Notes: a model not told the origin generated them from the letters alone. A stretch of 35,177 nt of DNA from JBMNRY01 sp050944915 (GCA_050944915.1 JBMNRY010000006.1:1-35177), one strand, 5' to 3'. Numbered from the stretch's first letter, positions 1 through 8,478 are shown. Made by a program: numbers and translations.

Positions 1-1
1 C

Positions 2-193
2 CGGGGTTTAATCGATACCTATGAGAGGGCTAAGGAACAAAACGCTGTGCCCCTAGGGCTGATCACCTCCCAAACCAAGCTTAAACGGGATGTGCAAAAG
101 GGGCGGATTCTCACCTATGATGATGTTGAACTGGATGAGCAAGCCTTTATCGTCCAACTGAGACGACTCCAGGATACCCTTGGAGTTCGATAA
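2..193 (+). CDS. C-terminal end of SAF-domain NAD(P)-dependent oxidoreductase (partial)
   Basis: An open frame enters from the left edge and stops with TAA at 191-193, leaving 63 residues. The stretch PLGLITSQTKLKRDVQKG followed by RILTYDDVELDE is typical of the SAF domain at the end of homoserine-dehydrogenase-like oxidoreductases, in which a basic first strand is followed by a 'G-x-x-L-T-x-D-D-V' loop. That family has an N-terminal Rossmann fold, which would lie outside this window. The next gene is a zinc alcohol dehydrogenase 64 bases downstream on the same strand, so the two probably form one catabolic operon. The family assignment is from a C-terminal fragment only, and the substrate cannot be inferred. 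Confidence 0.6.
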   Translation, partial: RGLIDTYERAKEQNAVPLGLITSQTKLKRDVQKGRILTYDDVELDEQAFIVQLRRLQDTLGVR

Positions 194-257
194 AGGATGT
201 GGCTAGGTAGGCCTCGAAATCCTAGGGCAAGAGTCTCTCTACCTAGGAGGTGTTGGA

Positions 258-1295
258 TTGAAGGCATTAGTATTAGAGGATTATAAAAAACTGGTCTATA
301 AAGATGTGCCCGTGCCTCAAATTAAGGCTGACGAAGTATTGATCAATGTTAAAGCTAGTTCTATTTGTGGTAGCGATGTCCACGGTTATGATGGCAGCAG
401 TGGACGAAGGATTCCCCCGGTGATTATGGGTCATGAGGCTTCGGGGGTGATCGCTGAAGTCGGTAGCCAAGTGAAGAATTTCCAAGTGGGCGAGCGGGTG
501 ACCTTTGATTCCACCATCTATTGTGGCCAGTGCCATTACTGCCGGCAGGGCTTGACTAATCTATGTTCTAATCGAAGCATTTTGGGGGTATCCTGCCCCG
601 AATACCGCCGGGATGGAACCTTTGCCCAGTATGTTGCTGTGCCGGAGCGGATTTTATACCGGATACCCGATAATGTCTCCTTTGAAGATGCGGCCATGGT
701 GGAACCTTTATCGGTGGCTTTCCATGCCATCAACATCACCGATGTTAAGCTAGGCGATACGGTCTTGGTTATCGGCGCCGGTACCATCGGACTGTTGATC
801 ATTAAGTTACTGCGGGTTTCCAATGCCGCCCGGATCATCGTCTCCGATCTCGATGAAGAAAAGTTAAAGATTGCCAAAGAATGCGGTGCCGATTTCTGTT
901 TCGGGCCTGATGTCGATCTCCTAGCGGAGGTGGAAAAACTAACCGGCGAAGGGGTCGATGTGGCCTTCGAGGCTGTCGGTATCAACGTCACGGTGCAAAA
1001 CGCCATCAATGCCACCCGTAAGGGGGGAACGGTTACCCTGGTGGGCAATGTGACACCGGAAGTACAGCTACCTTTACAAAAGGTGGTAACCAGGGAGATT
1101 CGGTTGCAGGGTTCTTGTGCTTCCGCCGGGGAATATGATCGCTGTTTGGCCATGATGGATTTGGGATTGGTGAACATGGATGGGATTATCAGTCAGGTAG
1201 CACCCTTAGAGGAAGGTCAAGAATGGTTTGATCGCCTCTACCGGGGAGAACGGGGGATAGTTAAGGTTGTACTAACACCGCCATCCATCGGTTGA
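258..1295 (+). CDS. Zinc-dependent medium-chain alcohol/polyol dehydrogenase
   Basis: 345 residues, normal length for the MDR zinc alcohol dehydrogenase family (threonine, sorbitol and galactitol-phosphate dehydrogenases). Catalytic zinc ligands are visible as C37 (SSICGSD) and H59-E60 (MGHEASGVIAEVG). The structural zinc cysteines are C89, C92, C95 and C103. The NAD(P)-binding Rossmann loop is GAGTIG at 173-178, followed by an acidic strand end (VSDLDEEK) that suggests NAD rather than NADP. The start is TTG at 258, with AGGAGG at 245-250 giving normal spacing. It lies directly after the SAF-domain oxidoreductase and ends at a strong terminator. It probably oxidises a sugar alcohol or polyol, but the exact substrate cannot be read from the sequence. 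Confidence 0.85.
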   Translation: MKALVLEDYKKLVYKDVPVPQIKADEVLINVKASSICGSDVHGYDGSSGRRIPPVIMGHEASGVIAEVGSQVKNFQVGERVTFDSTIYCGQCHYCRQGLTNLCSNRSILGVSCPEYRRDGTFAQYVAVPERILYRIPDNVSFEDAAMVEPLSVAFHAINITDVKLGDTVLVIGAGTIGLLIIKLLRVSNAARIIVSDLDEEKLKIAKECGADFCFGPDVDLLAEVEKLTGEGVDVAFEAVGINVTVQNAINATRKGGTVTLVGNVTPEVQLPLQKVVTREIRLQGSCASAGEYDRCLAMMDLGLVNMDGIISQVAPLEEGQEWFDRLYRGERGIVKVVLTPPSIG

Positions 1296-1309
1296 TGGAG
1301 AAGTACTGT

Positions 1310-1358
1310 GGCCAGTTGGAATCAGGTTTTGCGCCTAGTTCCAACTGGCCTTTGTTTT
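1310..1358 (+). terminator. Rho-independent terminator after alcohol dehydrogenase
   Basis: A perfect 12-bp stem (GGCCAGTTGGAA at 1310-1321 with TTCCAACTGGCC at 1339-1350) is followed by TTTGTTTT. It closes the oxidoreductase/dehydrogenase operon. Confidence 0.85.
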
Positions 1359-1419
1359 GCCCAAATCCTCCCAGTAGTATTGCCTTTCTATTCCATTCAT
1401 ACTGATACGAGGTCATAGA

Positions 1420-1740
1420 ATGTTACTCATCAGAAGCGAACAAGAAGGGGACTTTTGGACAGATCGATGAAATCCACCGGTTAGCTTTCAACAGAAGGGA
1501 AGAGGGGGAACTGGTTCGGGCCTTAGGCCAACGGGTAGGTTTTGACCCCCGGTTGTCCCTCATCGCCGAAAGGGACGGGGTAGGTTGTCTTGGCAGGTAT
1601 TGATTTTCTTATCGGAGTTGATGAACCATTATTAGAATATCGTTCTTTGCTGGAACATCAGTCTCAGGAGAGGCCTTTCGGCTTTTTCCCCGAATTCATA
1701 TCGGGGAAGCTTCGGATCATTGGCCTACAGAAGTTCTGGT
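1420..1740 (+). pseudogene. Decayed GNAT-family N-acetyltransferase
   Basis: No intact frame is present, but consecutive pieces in different frames read like a GNAT acetyltransferase of the YhbS type. A first piece from ATG 1420 gives MLLIRSEQEGDFW and stops at 1468-1470. A second piece in another frame (1460-1603) gives IDEIHRLAFNRREEGELVRA and then FDPRLSLIAERDGVG before a stop. This matches the usual 'I-x-x-x-A-F-x-x-x-x-E-x-x-L-V ... F-x-P-x-L-S-L-V-A-E-x-D-G' N-terminal half of the family. The remainder to about 1740 is scrambled and holds no clear acetyl-CoA-binding motif. At least one frameshift and an internal deletion are implied. It is probably non-functional. Confidence 0.55.
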
Positions 1741-1775
1741 GATACTCGGTCCCAGATTATTGAGGGGGTCAAACA

Positions 1776-2300
1776 ATGGGCAAGATTTTGATCTTGTACC
1801 AGTCTAAGTATGGGGCGACGAAAAGGTATGCGGGCTGGTTAGCGGAAGAACTCGGTGGGGACCTGCTGGAGACCAAGAAAGCTAGGCTAGAGGTGGTACT
1901 TCCCTACGATACTATCATTTTCGGTGGCGGCATCTATGCTAGCGGCATTGCCGGGATTGGCTTTTTAAAGAGGCATTACCGACAATTAGGGGATAAGAAG
2001 CTGGCTGTCTTTGCTGTGGGAGCTTCTCCCTATGACGAGACGGCGATAAAGGCTTTGCGGAAGCGCAACCTTCGAGAACTGGCGGATATACCCTTATTCT
2101 ATTGTCGCGGGGCTTGGCGGGAAGAGACAATGACTTGGATCGATCGCCTATTGTGTAATGGGCTCAAACGGATGGTAGCAAGAAAGGATCCCGCGGACTA
2201 TGAACCATGGGAAGAGGCTTTAATGCAGGCTGGTACCGACTGCGACTGGACCGATAGGGGGAATATCAAGCCCATCGTGGAGTGGTTGCAAAACTCCTAA
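1776..2300 (+). CDS. Flavodoxin-domain protein (HemG / protoporphyrinogen oxidase-like)
   Basis: 174 residues. The N-terminus MGKILILYQSKYGATKRYAG has the flavodoxin FMN phosphate-binding loop (Y-x-S-K-Y-G-A-T). The strand DTIIFGGGIYASGI corresponds to the second FMN loop. The layout resembles the flavodoxin_5 family, which includes menaquinone-dependent protoporphyrinogen dehydrogenase HemG, but many Bacillota paralogues of that family are uncharacterised. The start is ATG at 1776, preceded by a GAGGGGG ribosome-binding site. It is cytoplasmic and probably moves electrons through FMN. It sits alone before ung, and no haem genes are nearby, so a HemG role is not supported by context. Confidence 0.7.
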   Translation: MGKILILYQSKYGATKRYAGWLAEELGGDLLETKKARLEVVLPYDTIIFGGGIYASGIAGIGFLKRHYRQLGDKKLAVFAVGASPYDETAIKALRKRNLRELADIPLFYCRGAWREETMTWIDRLLCNGLKRMVARKDPADYEPWEEALMQAGTDCDWTDRGNIKPIVEWLQNS

Positions 2301-2333
2301 GGGTTTAGGGAAGGAAACGGGAGGTATCGATGG

Positions 2334-3008
2334 TTGGTACATTTAGGTAATGATTGGGATCAGATTCTTTATGATGAATTCCGTAAGGATTATTACCTTC
2401 GACTACGGGAGTTCCTGAAGGTTGAATATCGAACGAAAATAATTTATCCCGATATGTATCATATTTTTGAGGCTCTAAAGCTATGTTCCTACCGTGACAC
2501 TAAGGTCGTCATCCTGGGGCAAGATCCTTATCATGGCGAGGGACAAGCCCATGGCTTAGCCTTTTCCGTTCCGCCTCGGATCGGGATCCCACCATCTTTG
2601 CAGAACATCTATCGGGAATTGCAGGCTGATTTAGGTTGTTACATACCCAACAACGGCTATTTAGTCCCTTGGGCCAAACAAGGGGTGCTGTTGCTCAACA
2701 CCAGCCTCACCGTCAGGGCAAATTCGGCCAATTCCCACCGGGGTAAAGGCTGGGAACACCTTACAACGGCTATCATTGGAAAGCTCAACGAGAAGGAAGG
2801 ACCCGTTGTTTACCTTCTTTGGGGAAACAACGCGAAGAGCAAAAGGGGTTTGATCACCAACGAGGGGCACTTGGTCTTGACAGCGGCCCACCCTAGTCCC
2901 CTCTCGGCCAACAGGGGGTTCTTCGGTTGTCGCCACTTCTCCAAGGCCAACGCCTTCCTCCAGTCTAAGGGGGAGGAGCCTATCGATTGGCAAATCCCTA
3001 ATCTTTAA
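2334..3008 (+). CDS. ung: Uracil-DNA glycosylase, family 1
   Basis: 224 residues, the usual length. It removes uracil from DNA by hydrolysing the N-glycosidic bond, the first step of base-excision repair. The family 1 motif GQDPYHGEGQAHGLAFSV begins at residue 62, with the water-activating Asp at 64. The second motif HPSPLSANRGFFGCRHF starts with the catalytic His at about 186. The start is TTG at 2334, with GGGAGGT 8 bases upstream. A nearby ATG at 2330 is in another frame and stops after six codons, so it is not the start. It probably forms one unit with the flavodoxin gene 33 bases upstream. Confidence 0.95.
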   Translation: MVHLGNDWDQILYDEFRKDYYLRLREFLKVEYRTKIIYPDMYHIFEALKLCSYRDTKVVILGQDPYHGEGQAHGLAFSVPPRIGIPPSLQNIYRELQADLGCYIPNNGYLVPWAKQGVLLLNTSLTVRANSANSHRGKGWEHLTTAIIGKLNEKEGPVVYLLWGNNAKSKRGLITNEGHLVLTAAHPSPLSANRGFFGCRHFSKANAFLQSKGEEPIDWQIPNL

Positions 3009-3228
3009 TCACCGTGGCTGATGGTACCTTGCGCGATTGCCCATACCGATGGAAATAGGAAACATAAAAAATGGTAATAAGTTTGCTGTTAGATATGGAG
3101 GGATTCGCTCCTTCGGCCAAGAATAAAAAAAGGTATATGTCTCGGGAAGGACCCAAATTGTGTCCAGAACGGGTAGTTTCTTGTTATCGAGCCCGATACT
3201 CGATCCACTGGATTGGGCCGGGACATGC

Positions 3229-3257
3229 TTGGCGGAAGGGGGGACAAAGGTTACACT
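3229..3257 (+). promoter_or_regulatory. Possible sigma-A promoter of the ABC importer
   Basis: TTGGCG at 3229-3234 and TACACT at 3252-3257 are separated by 17 bases, about 30 bases before the binding-protein gene. Each box matches the consensus at about four of six positions. The rest of the 281-base gap from 3009 shows no gene with a ribosome-binding site and no riboswitch that I can recognise. Confidence 0.3.
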
Positions 3258-3289
3258 ATTTTTCTAAAATTTTTTAAGGAGGTTTATGC

Positions 3290-4393
3290 ATGCAAAGGAA
3301 ATCTCTGTTAGTAATAGCTGTTTTAGTAATGGTTCTTGGCATGAGTGCCGTGAGTTTCGCCAACTGGAAGGTCGGTATCCTAACCGGTACTGTGACCCAG
3401 AACGAAGAAGAATTCCGCATGGCAGAACAGATGCAGGCCGAATTCGGAGAAGATCGGATTACCATTGCTACTTATCCGGACCGCTTCATGCAGGAACAGG
3501 AAACCACCATCAGTAACATGCTGGAAATGGCTTCCGACCCCCGCACCAAGGCCATCGTAATGGTCCAAGCAGTGCCGGGAGCAGCAGCTGCCGTCGATAA
3601 AGTTCGGGAGATCCGCCCTGACATTTTAATCATCTTCGGTTCTCCCCAAGAGGATCCCTTTGTGGTTTCCAGCAAAGCCGATATCGTCTTGAATACCGAC
3701 GACGTTGGTCGTGGGGCTCAAATCGCCGAACACGCCCATTCCATGGGTGCTAAGACCATCGTGCACTACTCCTTCCCCCGCCATATGTCCATCGAAATGC
3801 TGGCTGAACGGCGGGCGAACATGAAGGCTCGGGCCGAAGAACTAGGCATGGTCTTCATCGATGAAGACGCTCCCGACCCAACCAGTGACGCCGGTGTTGC
3901 TGGAACCCAAATGTTCATCAGCGAAGACGTACCCCGGAAGATCGAACAATACGGTTCCGAAACAGCCGTTTTCGGTACCAACTGTGCTATGATGGAACCT
4001 TTAATCGCCAAGACCATTGAAAGTGGCGGAATTTTCCCGGTACAATGCTGCCCCAGTCCTTACCACGCACTACCTGCCGCATTAGGTATCGAAGTGCCTG
4101 CCGATAAGAAGGGTGACTTGGACTGGATCTTAGGACAAATTAATGATAAGGTTGTAGAGCGGGGTGCCGCCGGTCGGGTCGCCACCTGGCCTATCCCAGT
4201 GAACATGATGTTCATGCAGGCGGGTACCTATTACGCCGTCGAATGGATCGAAGGCAAGATCAATAGCCGCAACGATAAAGACGCCTTAACGCGGATTATG
4301 GAAGATATTGCCGGTCGGCAAGTTGCTTTGACCGAATATGAGGGAACAGATAACTACTACCTCTATCTATCTGATCATATTATCTTCCAATAG
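3290..4393 (+). CDS. DUF3798 periplasmic-type substrate-binding protein of an ABC importer
   Basis: 367 residues with an export signal at about 1-24 (KSLLVIAVLVMVLGMSAVSF, then a likely cleavage after FA). There is no lipobox cysteine, which is unusual for a Gram-positive binding protein because it leaves the anchoring mode unclear. The mature part begins WKVGILTGTVTQNEEEFRMA and has the alternating strands of a two-lobed type I binding fold. The whole resembles the DUF3798 family, distant relatives of sugar-binding proteins such as RbsB. The ligand is unknown. AAGGAGG at 3276-3282 precedes ATG 3290. The genes for the matching ATPase and two permeases follow after a terminator-like hairpin, which should make this protein more abundant than the rest of the transporter. 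Confidence 0.75.
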   Translation: MQRKSLLVIAVLVMVLGMSAVSFANWKVGILTGTVTQNEEEFRMAEQMQAEFGEDRITIATYPDRFMQEQETTISNMLEMASDPRTKAIVMVQAVPGAAAAVDKVREIRPDILIIFGSPQEDPFVVSSKADIVLNTDDVGRGAQIAEHAHSMGAKTIVHYSFPRHMSIEMLAERRANMKARAEELGMVFIDEDAPDPTSDAGVAGTQMFISEDVPRKIEQYGSETAVFGTNCAMMEPLIAKTIESGGIFPVQCCPSPYHALPAALGIEVPADKKGDLDWILGQINDKVVERGAAGRVATWPIPVNMMFMQAGTYYAVEWIEGKINSRNDKDALTRIMEDIAGRQVALTEYEGTDNYYLYLSDHIIFQ

Positions 4394-4408
4394 GTTAGCT
4401 CTTAGAAC

Positions 4409-4446
4409 GCAAGGTTGCCGCGCTGGGGGCAACCTTGCATTTTTTG
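4409..4446 (+). terminator. Terminator/attenuator between binding protein and ATPase genes
   Basis: An 11-bp stem GCAAGGTTGCC (4409-4419) pairs with GGCAACCTTGC (4428-4438) and is followed by ATTTTTTG. It lies in the 71-base gap between the binding-protein stop and the ATPase start. Partial termination here would lower expression of the membrane parts relative to the soluble receptor, a common arrangement in ABC import operons. Confidence 0.75.
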
Positions 4447-4464
4447 AACCTGAGGAGGAGGCAG

Positions 4465-6051
4465 ATGGCTGACAAATATGTGCTGGAAGTGCACAATATC
4501 AGCAAGAGTTATTACGGAAACCAAGTCTTAAAGAATGTTAGTCTCCAGGTTAGACCTGGGGAGATCCATGGTCTCGTCGGGGAAAACGGTGCAGGAAAAT
4601 CTACCTTGATGAACATTCTCTTCGGTATGGAAGTGATCCATTCCACCGGGGGATACGAAGGTGAGATTCGCATCGATGGCCAACCGGTGCAGTTTACTTC
4701 CCCCCAGGAAGCTATGAACAGCGGTATCGGGATGGTCCACCAGGAATTCATGCTCTTACCTAATTACACCCTGGCGGAGAACATCAAATTGAATCGGGAA
4801 AATGTGAAGCCCAATTTCCTAAGTAGGATCTTAGGGCCGGCACTGCATTCCCTTGATTATGACAAAATGAACGCCGATGCCCGTAAGGCCTTAGATACCT
4901 TGGGGCTCGACATCGAAGAATATGTTACTGTTGCCGGGCTTCCCGTCGGTTATATGCAGTTTACCGAGATCGCTCGGGAACTAGATAAAGACAATCTTAA
5001 ACTGTTGATCTTCGATGAACCGACGGCGGTTTTGGCCGAGTCGGAAGCCAGCCATCTCCTTGAGGCTATGAAGAGGATTGCTGCCCGAGGGATTGCCATT
5101 TTGTTCATCACCCACCGACTCCAAGAAATCATGGAAGTCTGTGATCACATCACCGTCTTGCGGGACGGCAACCATGTGGCCACCAAAGCCAAATCGGAAA
5201 CCAATGTTTATGAATTGGCGGAAATGATGGTTGGTAGTAAGGTGGAAAGCCTTGACCGCAACCAGCCCCGTAAGGGAACCGATAATGTCGCCTTGCGGAT
5301 CGAGAATCTAACGGTGCGCATGCCTGGTGAAAGGGTCAACGGTTTGAATTTAGATGTTTATAAGGGGGAAATCTTAGGCATCGGTGGTCTGGCTGGTCAG
5401 GGTAAGATCGGTGTGGCCAACGGGATCATGGGCCTTTATCCGACCACCGGCCGGGTCCTCATCGATGGCCAGGAACTTCCGCTAAATAGCCCCCAGGAAG
5501 CCATGGCCCATAAACTAGCTTATGTATCGGAGGACAGGCGAGGGGTAGGTCTACTCCTGGACAGCTCCATCGAGTTGAATATCGCCCTTGGTGCCGTCCA
5601 AAACCAAAATCGCTTTTTGAAAAAGGTGGGTTTTGGTTCCTTGTTAGATCAAAGGGCAATTCGCGCCCATGCTCTAGACATGATCAAAAGGCTGGATATT
5701 CGCTGTACAGGCCCCACCCAGATTGTGCGGCGCCTCAGCGGTGGTAACCAACAAAAGGTCTGTATTGCCCGGGCCTTGACCATGGAACCGGAGATCCTTT
5801 TTGTGTCTGAACCGACCCGGGGGATCGATGTGGGGGCGAAAAAATTAGTCCTCGATACGTTGGTCGCCTTGAATCAAGAACTGGGCATGACCATCGTGAT
5901 GACCTCTAGTGAACTGGGTGAACTGCGCAGTGTCTGCGATCGAATCGCCATTGTCACTGAAGGAAAGGTGGCCGGCATTCTAGGACCCGATAGTTCCGAT
6001 GTGGACTTCGGCCTCCTGATGTCCGGACAACAAAGCAGGAAAGGAGCGTAA
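4465..6051 (+). CDS. Sugar-type ABC importer ATPase with two nucleotide-binding domains (RbsA/MglA-like)
   Basis: 528 residues from ATG 4465, chosen because AGGAGG at 4453-4458 fits it. An upstream in-frame start at 4435 would lie inside the terminator stem. Domain 1 has Walker A GENGAGKS (39-46), Walker B LLIFDEP (180-186) and an altered signature, LPVGYMQ (159-165). Domain 2 has a degenerate P-loop, GLAGQGKIG (308-316), which lacks the usual Ser/Thr. Its signature is a good LSGGNQQ (424-430), and its Walker B reads FVSEPTRGID with Ser in place of the first Asp. One poor site in tandem is known in RbsA-type ATPases. It powers uptake with the two permeases that follow. Confidence 0.88.
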   Translation: MADKYVLEVHNISKSYYGNQVLKNVSLQVRPGEIHGLVGENGAGKSTLMNILFGMEVIHSTGGYEGEIRIDGQPVQFTSPQEAMNSGIGMVHQEFMLLPNYTLAENIKLNRENVKPNFLSRILGPALHSLDYDKMNADARKALDTLGLDIEEYVTVAGLPVGYMQFTEIARELDKDNLKLLIFDEPTAVLAESEASHLLEAMKRIAARGIAILFITHRLQEIMEVCDHITVLRDGNHVATKAKSETNVYELAEMMVGSKVESLDRNQPRKGTDNVALRIENLTVRMPGERVNGLNLDVYKGEILGIGGLAGQGKIGVANGIMGLYPTTGRVLIDGQELPLNSPQEAMAHKLAYVSEDRRGVGLLLDSSIELNIALGAVQNQNRFLKKVGFGSLLDQRAIRAHALDMIKRLDIRCTGPTQIVRRLSGGNQQKVCIARALTMEPEILFVSEPTRGIDVGAKKLVLDTLVALNQELGMTIVMTSSELGELRSVCDRIAIVTEGKVAGILGPDSSDVDFGLLMSGQQSRKGA

Positions 6052-6054
6052 ACG

Positions 6055-7119
6055 ATGGGTGAGTTAAAGAAATTCTTGAATCAATTTGGCTTCGCCAGGG
6101 TCATCATCGCGGGCTTCTTCCTGTTTTTGTGTGGGGCTGCCGTGGTCCTGGACCTAAACCTGGCGGAACTAATCACTTCTTCTTTAGTACGTATTGGAAT
6201 GTGGGGAGTCTTGGTTCTAGCTATGCTACCGGCTATTGTGTCGGGGATCGGTCCTAATTTCGGGGTTTCTTTAGGCATTCTCTGCGGCCTTGTCGGAGGC
6301 TTAACGGCTTTGGAAATAGCTTACCGGGTGGAGGAGACCATGACCATCGCCGGCGGGAACCTCTTTTTGCTAGCCATCATCCTTTCCCTGCCTTTTGCCA
6401 TCGCGGTGGGCATCGGTTACGGATGGCTCCTCAATAGGGTAAAGGGTTCCGAAATGATGATCGCCACCTATGTAGGTTTTTCCATGGTTTCGATCATGAA
6501 ATTAGCTTGGCTCTTCTTACCTTTTACCAGTCCAGAAATGGCTTGGCCCATCGGTCGAGGGGTGCGAGTCCAGATCGCCTTGGAAAACCGGGGTATGGCT
6601 GGGGTGCTCAATAATTTTTGGTCCTTTAACATCGGTGATGTGACCGTCCCCACGGGGTTGTTACTCTTCTTTGCTTTCTGCTGTTGGTTAGTCTGGCTAT
6701 TCATGCGCAGTAAGACCGGTACAGCCCTGTATGCCGCCGGCGCCAACCCGCGGTTCGCCGAGGCCGCTGGTATCAATGTGGACCAACAGCGGATCATCGG
6801 TACTATCTTATCGACTATCCTCGGTGCCGTCGGCATCTTAGTCTACGCCCAGAGTTACGGTTTCCTCCAACTTTATGAAGGGCCGATGCTCATGCCCTTT
6901 GTAGCCGTAGCAGCGGTGCTCATCGGCGGTGCCGGTGTCAATAGGGCAACCATCTCCCATGTTGTCATTGGAACCATTCTGTTCCTCGGTATCCAGGTTG
7001 TGGCCATTCCGGTAGCCAACGCCTTTGCCGCCGATTGGTCAAGCATGGGAGAAATCGGCCGGAAGGTTATCCAAAACGGCGTGATCCTGTATGCCTTGAC
7101 TCAAGCGGGAGGTGAGTAA
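6055..7119 (+). CDS. ABC importer permease, branched-chain/ribose type, first subunit
   Basis: 354 residues, strongly hydrophobic, with about eight to ten membrane spans. It has the pattern of the BPD_transp_2 family (RbsC/LivH). The cytoplasmic coupling loop near the middle reads GTALYAAGANPRFAEAAGIN, the equivalent of the 'G-x-x-x-x-A-x-G-x-N-x-x-A-A-x-x-x-G-I' signature of this family. The gene starts 3 bases after the ATPase stop, with an AGGAAAGGAG ribosome-binding site, so it is translationally linked to the ATPase. Its stop is just before the start of the second permease. The two permeases probably pair as a heterodimer. Confidence 0.88.
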   Translation: MGELKKFLNQFGFARVIIAGFFLFLCGAAVVLDLNLAELITSSLVRIGMWGVLVLAMLPAIVSGIGPNFGVSLGILCGLVGGLTALEIAYRVEETMTIAGGNLFLLAIILSLPFAIAVGIGYGWLLNRVKGSEMMIATYVGFSMVSIMKLAWLFLPFTSPEMAWPIGRGVRVQIALENRGMAGVLNNFWSFNIGDVTVPTGLLLFFAFCCWLVWLFMRSKTGTALYAAGANPRFAEAAGINVDQQRIIGTILSTILGAVGILVYAQSYGFLQLYEGPMLMPFVAVAAVLIGGAGVNRATISHVVIGTILFLGIQVVAIPVANAFAADWSSMGEIGRKVIQNGVILYALTQAGGE

Positions 7120-7120
7120 T

Positions 7121-8434
7121 ATGCGACCAGAAACGAAGACAACACAAATAGCACCACAGCGCAGTTTCGGGAGTATAGCCCGCAATTTCCTCGTCGGCAA
7201 CATGGTCACCATCATGTTCTTGCTTCTCGGATTGATCGGCTTTCTAATCTCGGGGATGAGTCCATTCCTGTTTTTGATGGATATCGTCTCCCGCTTTTCC
7301 CGAAACACATTCCTGGTGCTATCGTTGATTATCCCCGTTATGGCCGGGATGGGGCTGAACTTCTCCATCGTTTTAGGGGCGATGGCCGCCCAGGCAGTGT
7401 TGATTTTTGTCACCCACTGGGGTTTTAAGGGCTTGCCAGGGATCCTGCTCTGTTTCGTCCTTGTGACACCTTTAGCTATGTTGTTAGGTTATTTGACCGG
7501 GAATCTGTTTAATAGGACTAAGGGACAAGAAATGATTACCGGTCTTATCCTCGGCTTCTTTGCCCAAGGTGTCTACGAATTGATTTTCCTTCAATTAGTG
7601 GGCGGTGTGATCCCCATGGACAATCGGGCCTTGGTGATGAGCAGTGGGGTGGGTGTCCGCACCACAGTAGATTTAAGCAACGGTCTTAAATATGGGTTGG
7701 ATTGGCCTGGAGATTTCTGGGGCCTGCCCTATCTGTTGCGCCCAACCTTGCCTTGGGCCTTGATCTACGTTATCATCGTTGGTTTCGTCCTCTGTCTCAT
7801 TTACTATTTCGTCAACAAAAAACAACGATTTCCCCTGGGGAAAGTCGTTCCTTGGGGTGTTTTTGCCCTGGTGGTTTTGATTTGGAGTATCATTCAGCTC
7901 CAAACCGGTTCCCAAATCAATCTCATTCGGGTACCGATGGCTACTTGGCTTGTCATCGCTGGTTTATGCCTTTTTATTAATTTCTTCTCGAAGACAAAAC
8001 TAGGACAGGATATGCGCAGTGTAGGGCAGGATAGGCATGTGGCCGCAGTAGCCGGTATTCAAGTGGACCGGGTGCGGACCATCGCCATTATGATGTCCAT
8101 GGTTATGGCTGCTTGGGGTCACATTATTTTCCTCCAGAACATGGGGACCTTTAGCACCTACGGCAGTCACGAGCAGATTGGACTCTACGCGGTGGCCGCG
8201 ATCCTCATTGGAGGGGCGACAGTCACCAATGCGACCATCGGACATGCCCTCCTCGGTACCTTCCTTTTCCATACCCTATTCGTCGTTTCGCCGTCGGCAG
8301 GTCGCCAGCTCTTCGGTGATGCGCAAGTGGGCGAGTACTTCCGGGTCTTTGTGGCCTACGGAGTTATCGGCGCCACCTTGGCGATGCACGCCTGGCGTAA
8401 GCTCTACCAGGCTCGCATTAAACAAGGTCTATAA
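7121..8434 (+). CDS. ABC importer permease, branched-chain/ribose type, second subunit
   Basis: 437 residues from ATG 7121, about one base after the previous stop, with GGGAGGTG overlapping the end of the upstream gene. A GTG at 7112 is also in frame but sits inside that ribosome-binding site. About ten membrane spans are visible. The coupling loop LGQDMRSVGQDRHVAAVAGI resembles that of the first permease, and the loop IGGATVTNATIGHALLG resembles IGGAGVNRATISHVVIG of the partner, so the two are paralogues. It is longer than the partner because of an insert with extra spans in the middle (about residues 170-270). The operon ends at the terminator at 8447. Confidence 0.87.
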   Translation: MRPETKTTQIAPQRSFGSIARNFLVGNMVTIMFLLLGLIGFLISGMSPFLFLMDIVSRFSRNTFLVLSLIIPVMAGMGLNFSIVLGAMAAQAVLIFVTHWGFKGLPGILLCFVLVTPLAMLLGYLTGNLFNRTKGQEMITGLILGFFAQGVYELIFLQLVGGVIPMDNRALVMSSGVGVRTTVDLSNGLKYGLDWPGDFWGLPYLLRPTLPWALIYVIIVGFVLCLIYYFVNKKQRFPLGKVVPWGVFALVVLIWSIIQLQTGSQINLIRVPMATWLVIAGLCLFINFFSKTKLGQDMRSVGQDRHVAAVAGIQVDRVRTIAIMMSMVMAAWGHIIFLQNMGTFSTYGSHEQIGLYAVAAILIGGATVTNATIGHALLGTFLFHTLFVVSPSAGRQLFGDAQVGEYFRVFVAYGVIGATLAMHAWRKLYQARIKQGL

Positions 8435-8446
8435 TGGATTCAAACT

Positions 8447-8478
8447 AGTGCCGGGTGAAAACCCGGCACTAACTTTTT
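8447..8478 (+). terminator. Rho-independent terminator of the ABC importer operon
   Basis: AGTGCCGGGT (8447-8456), a GAAA tetraloop and ACCCGGCACT (8461-8470) form a perfect 10-bp stem. AACTTTTTC follows. Confidence 0.92.

Noticed and set aside
3071..3277. A 68-codon open frame before the binding-protein gene
   Set aside because: It has no ribosome-binding site, no recognisable motif, and overlaps the likely promoter region.
3009..3289. Possible riboswitch upstream of the importer
   Set aside because: I compared it by eye with purine, SAM and c-di-GMP class patterns and found no conserved core.
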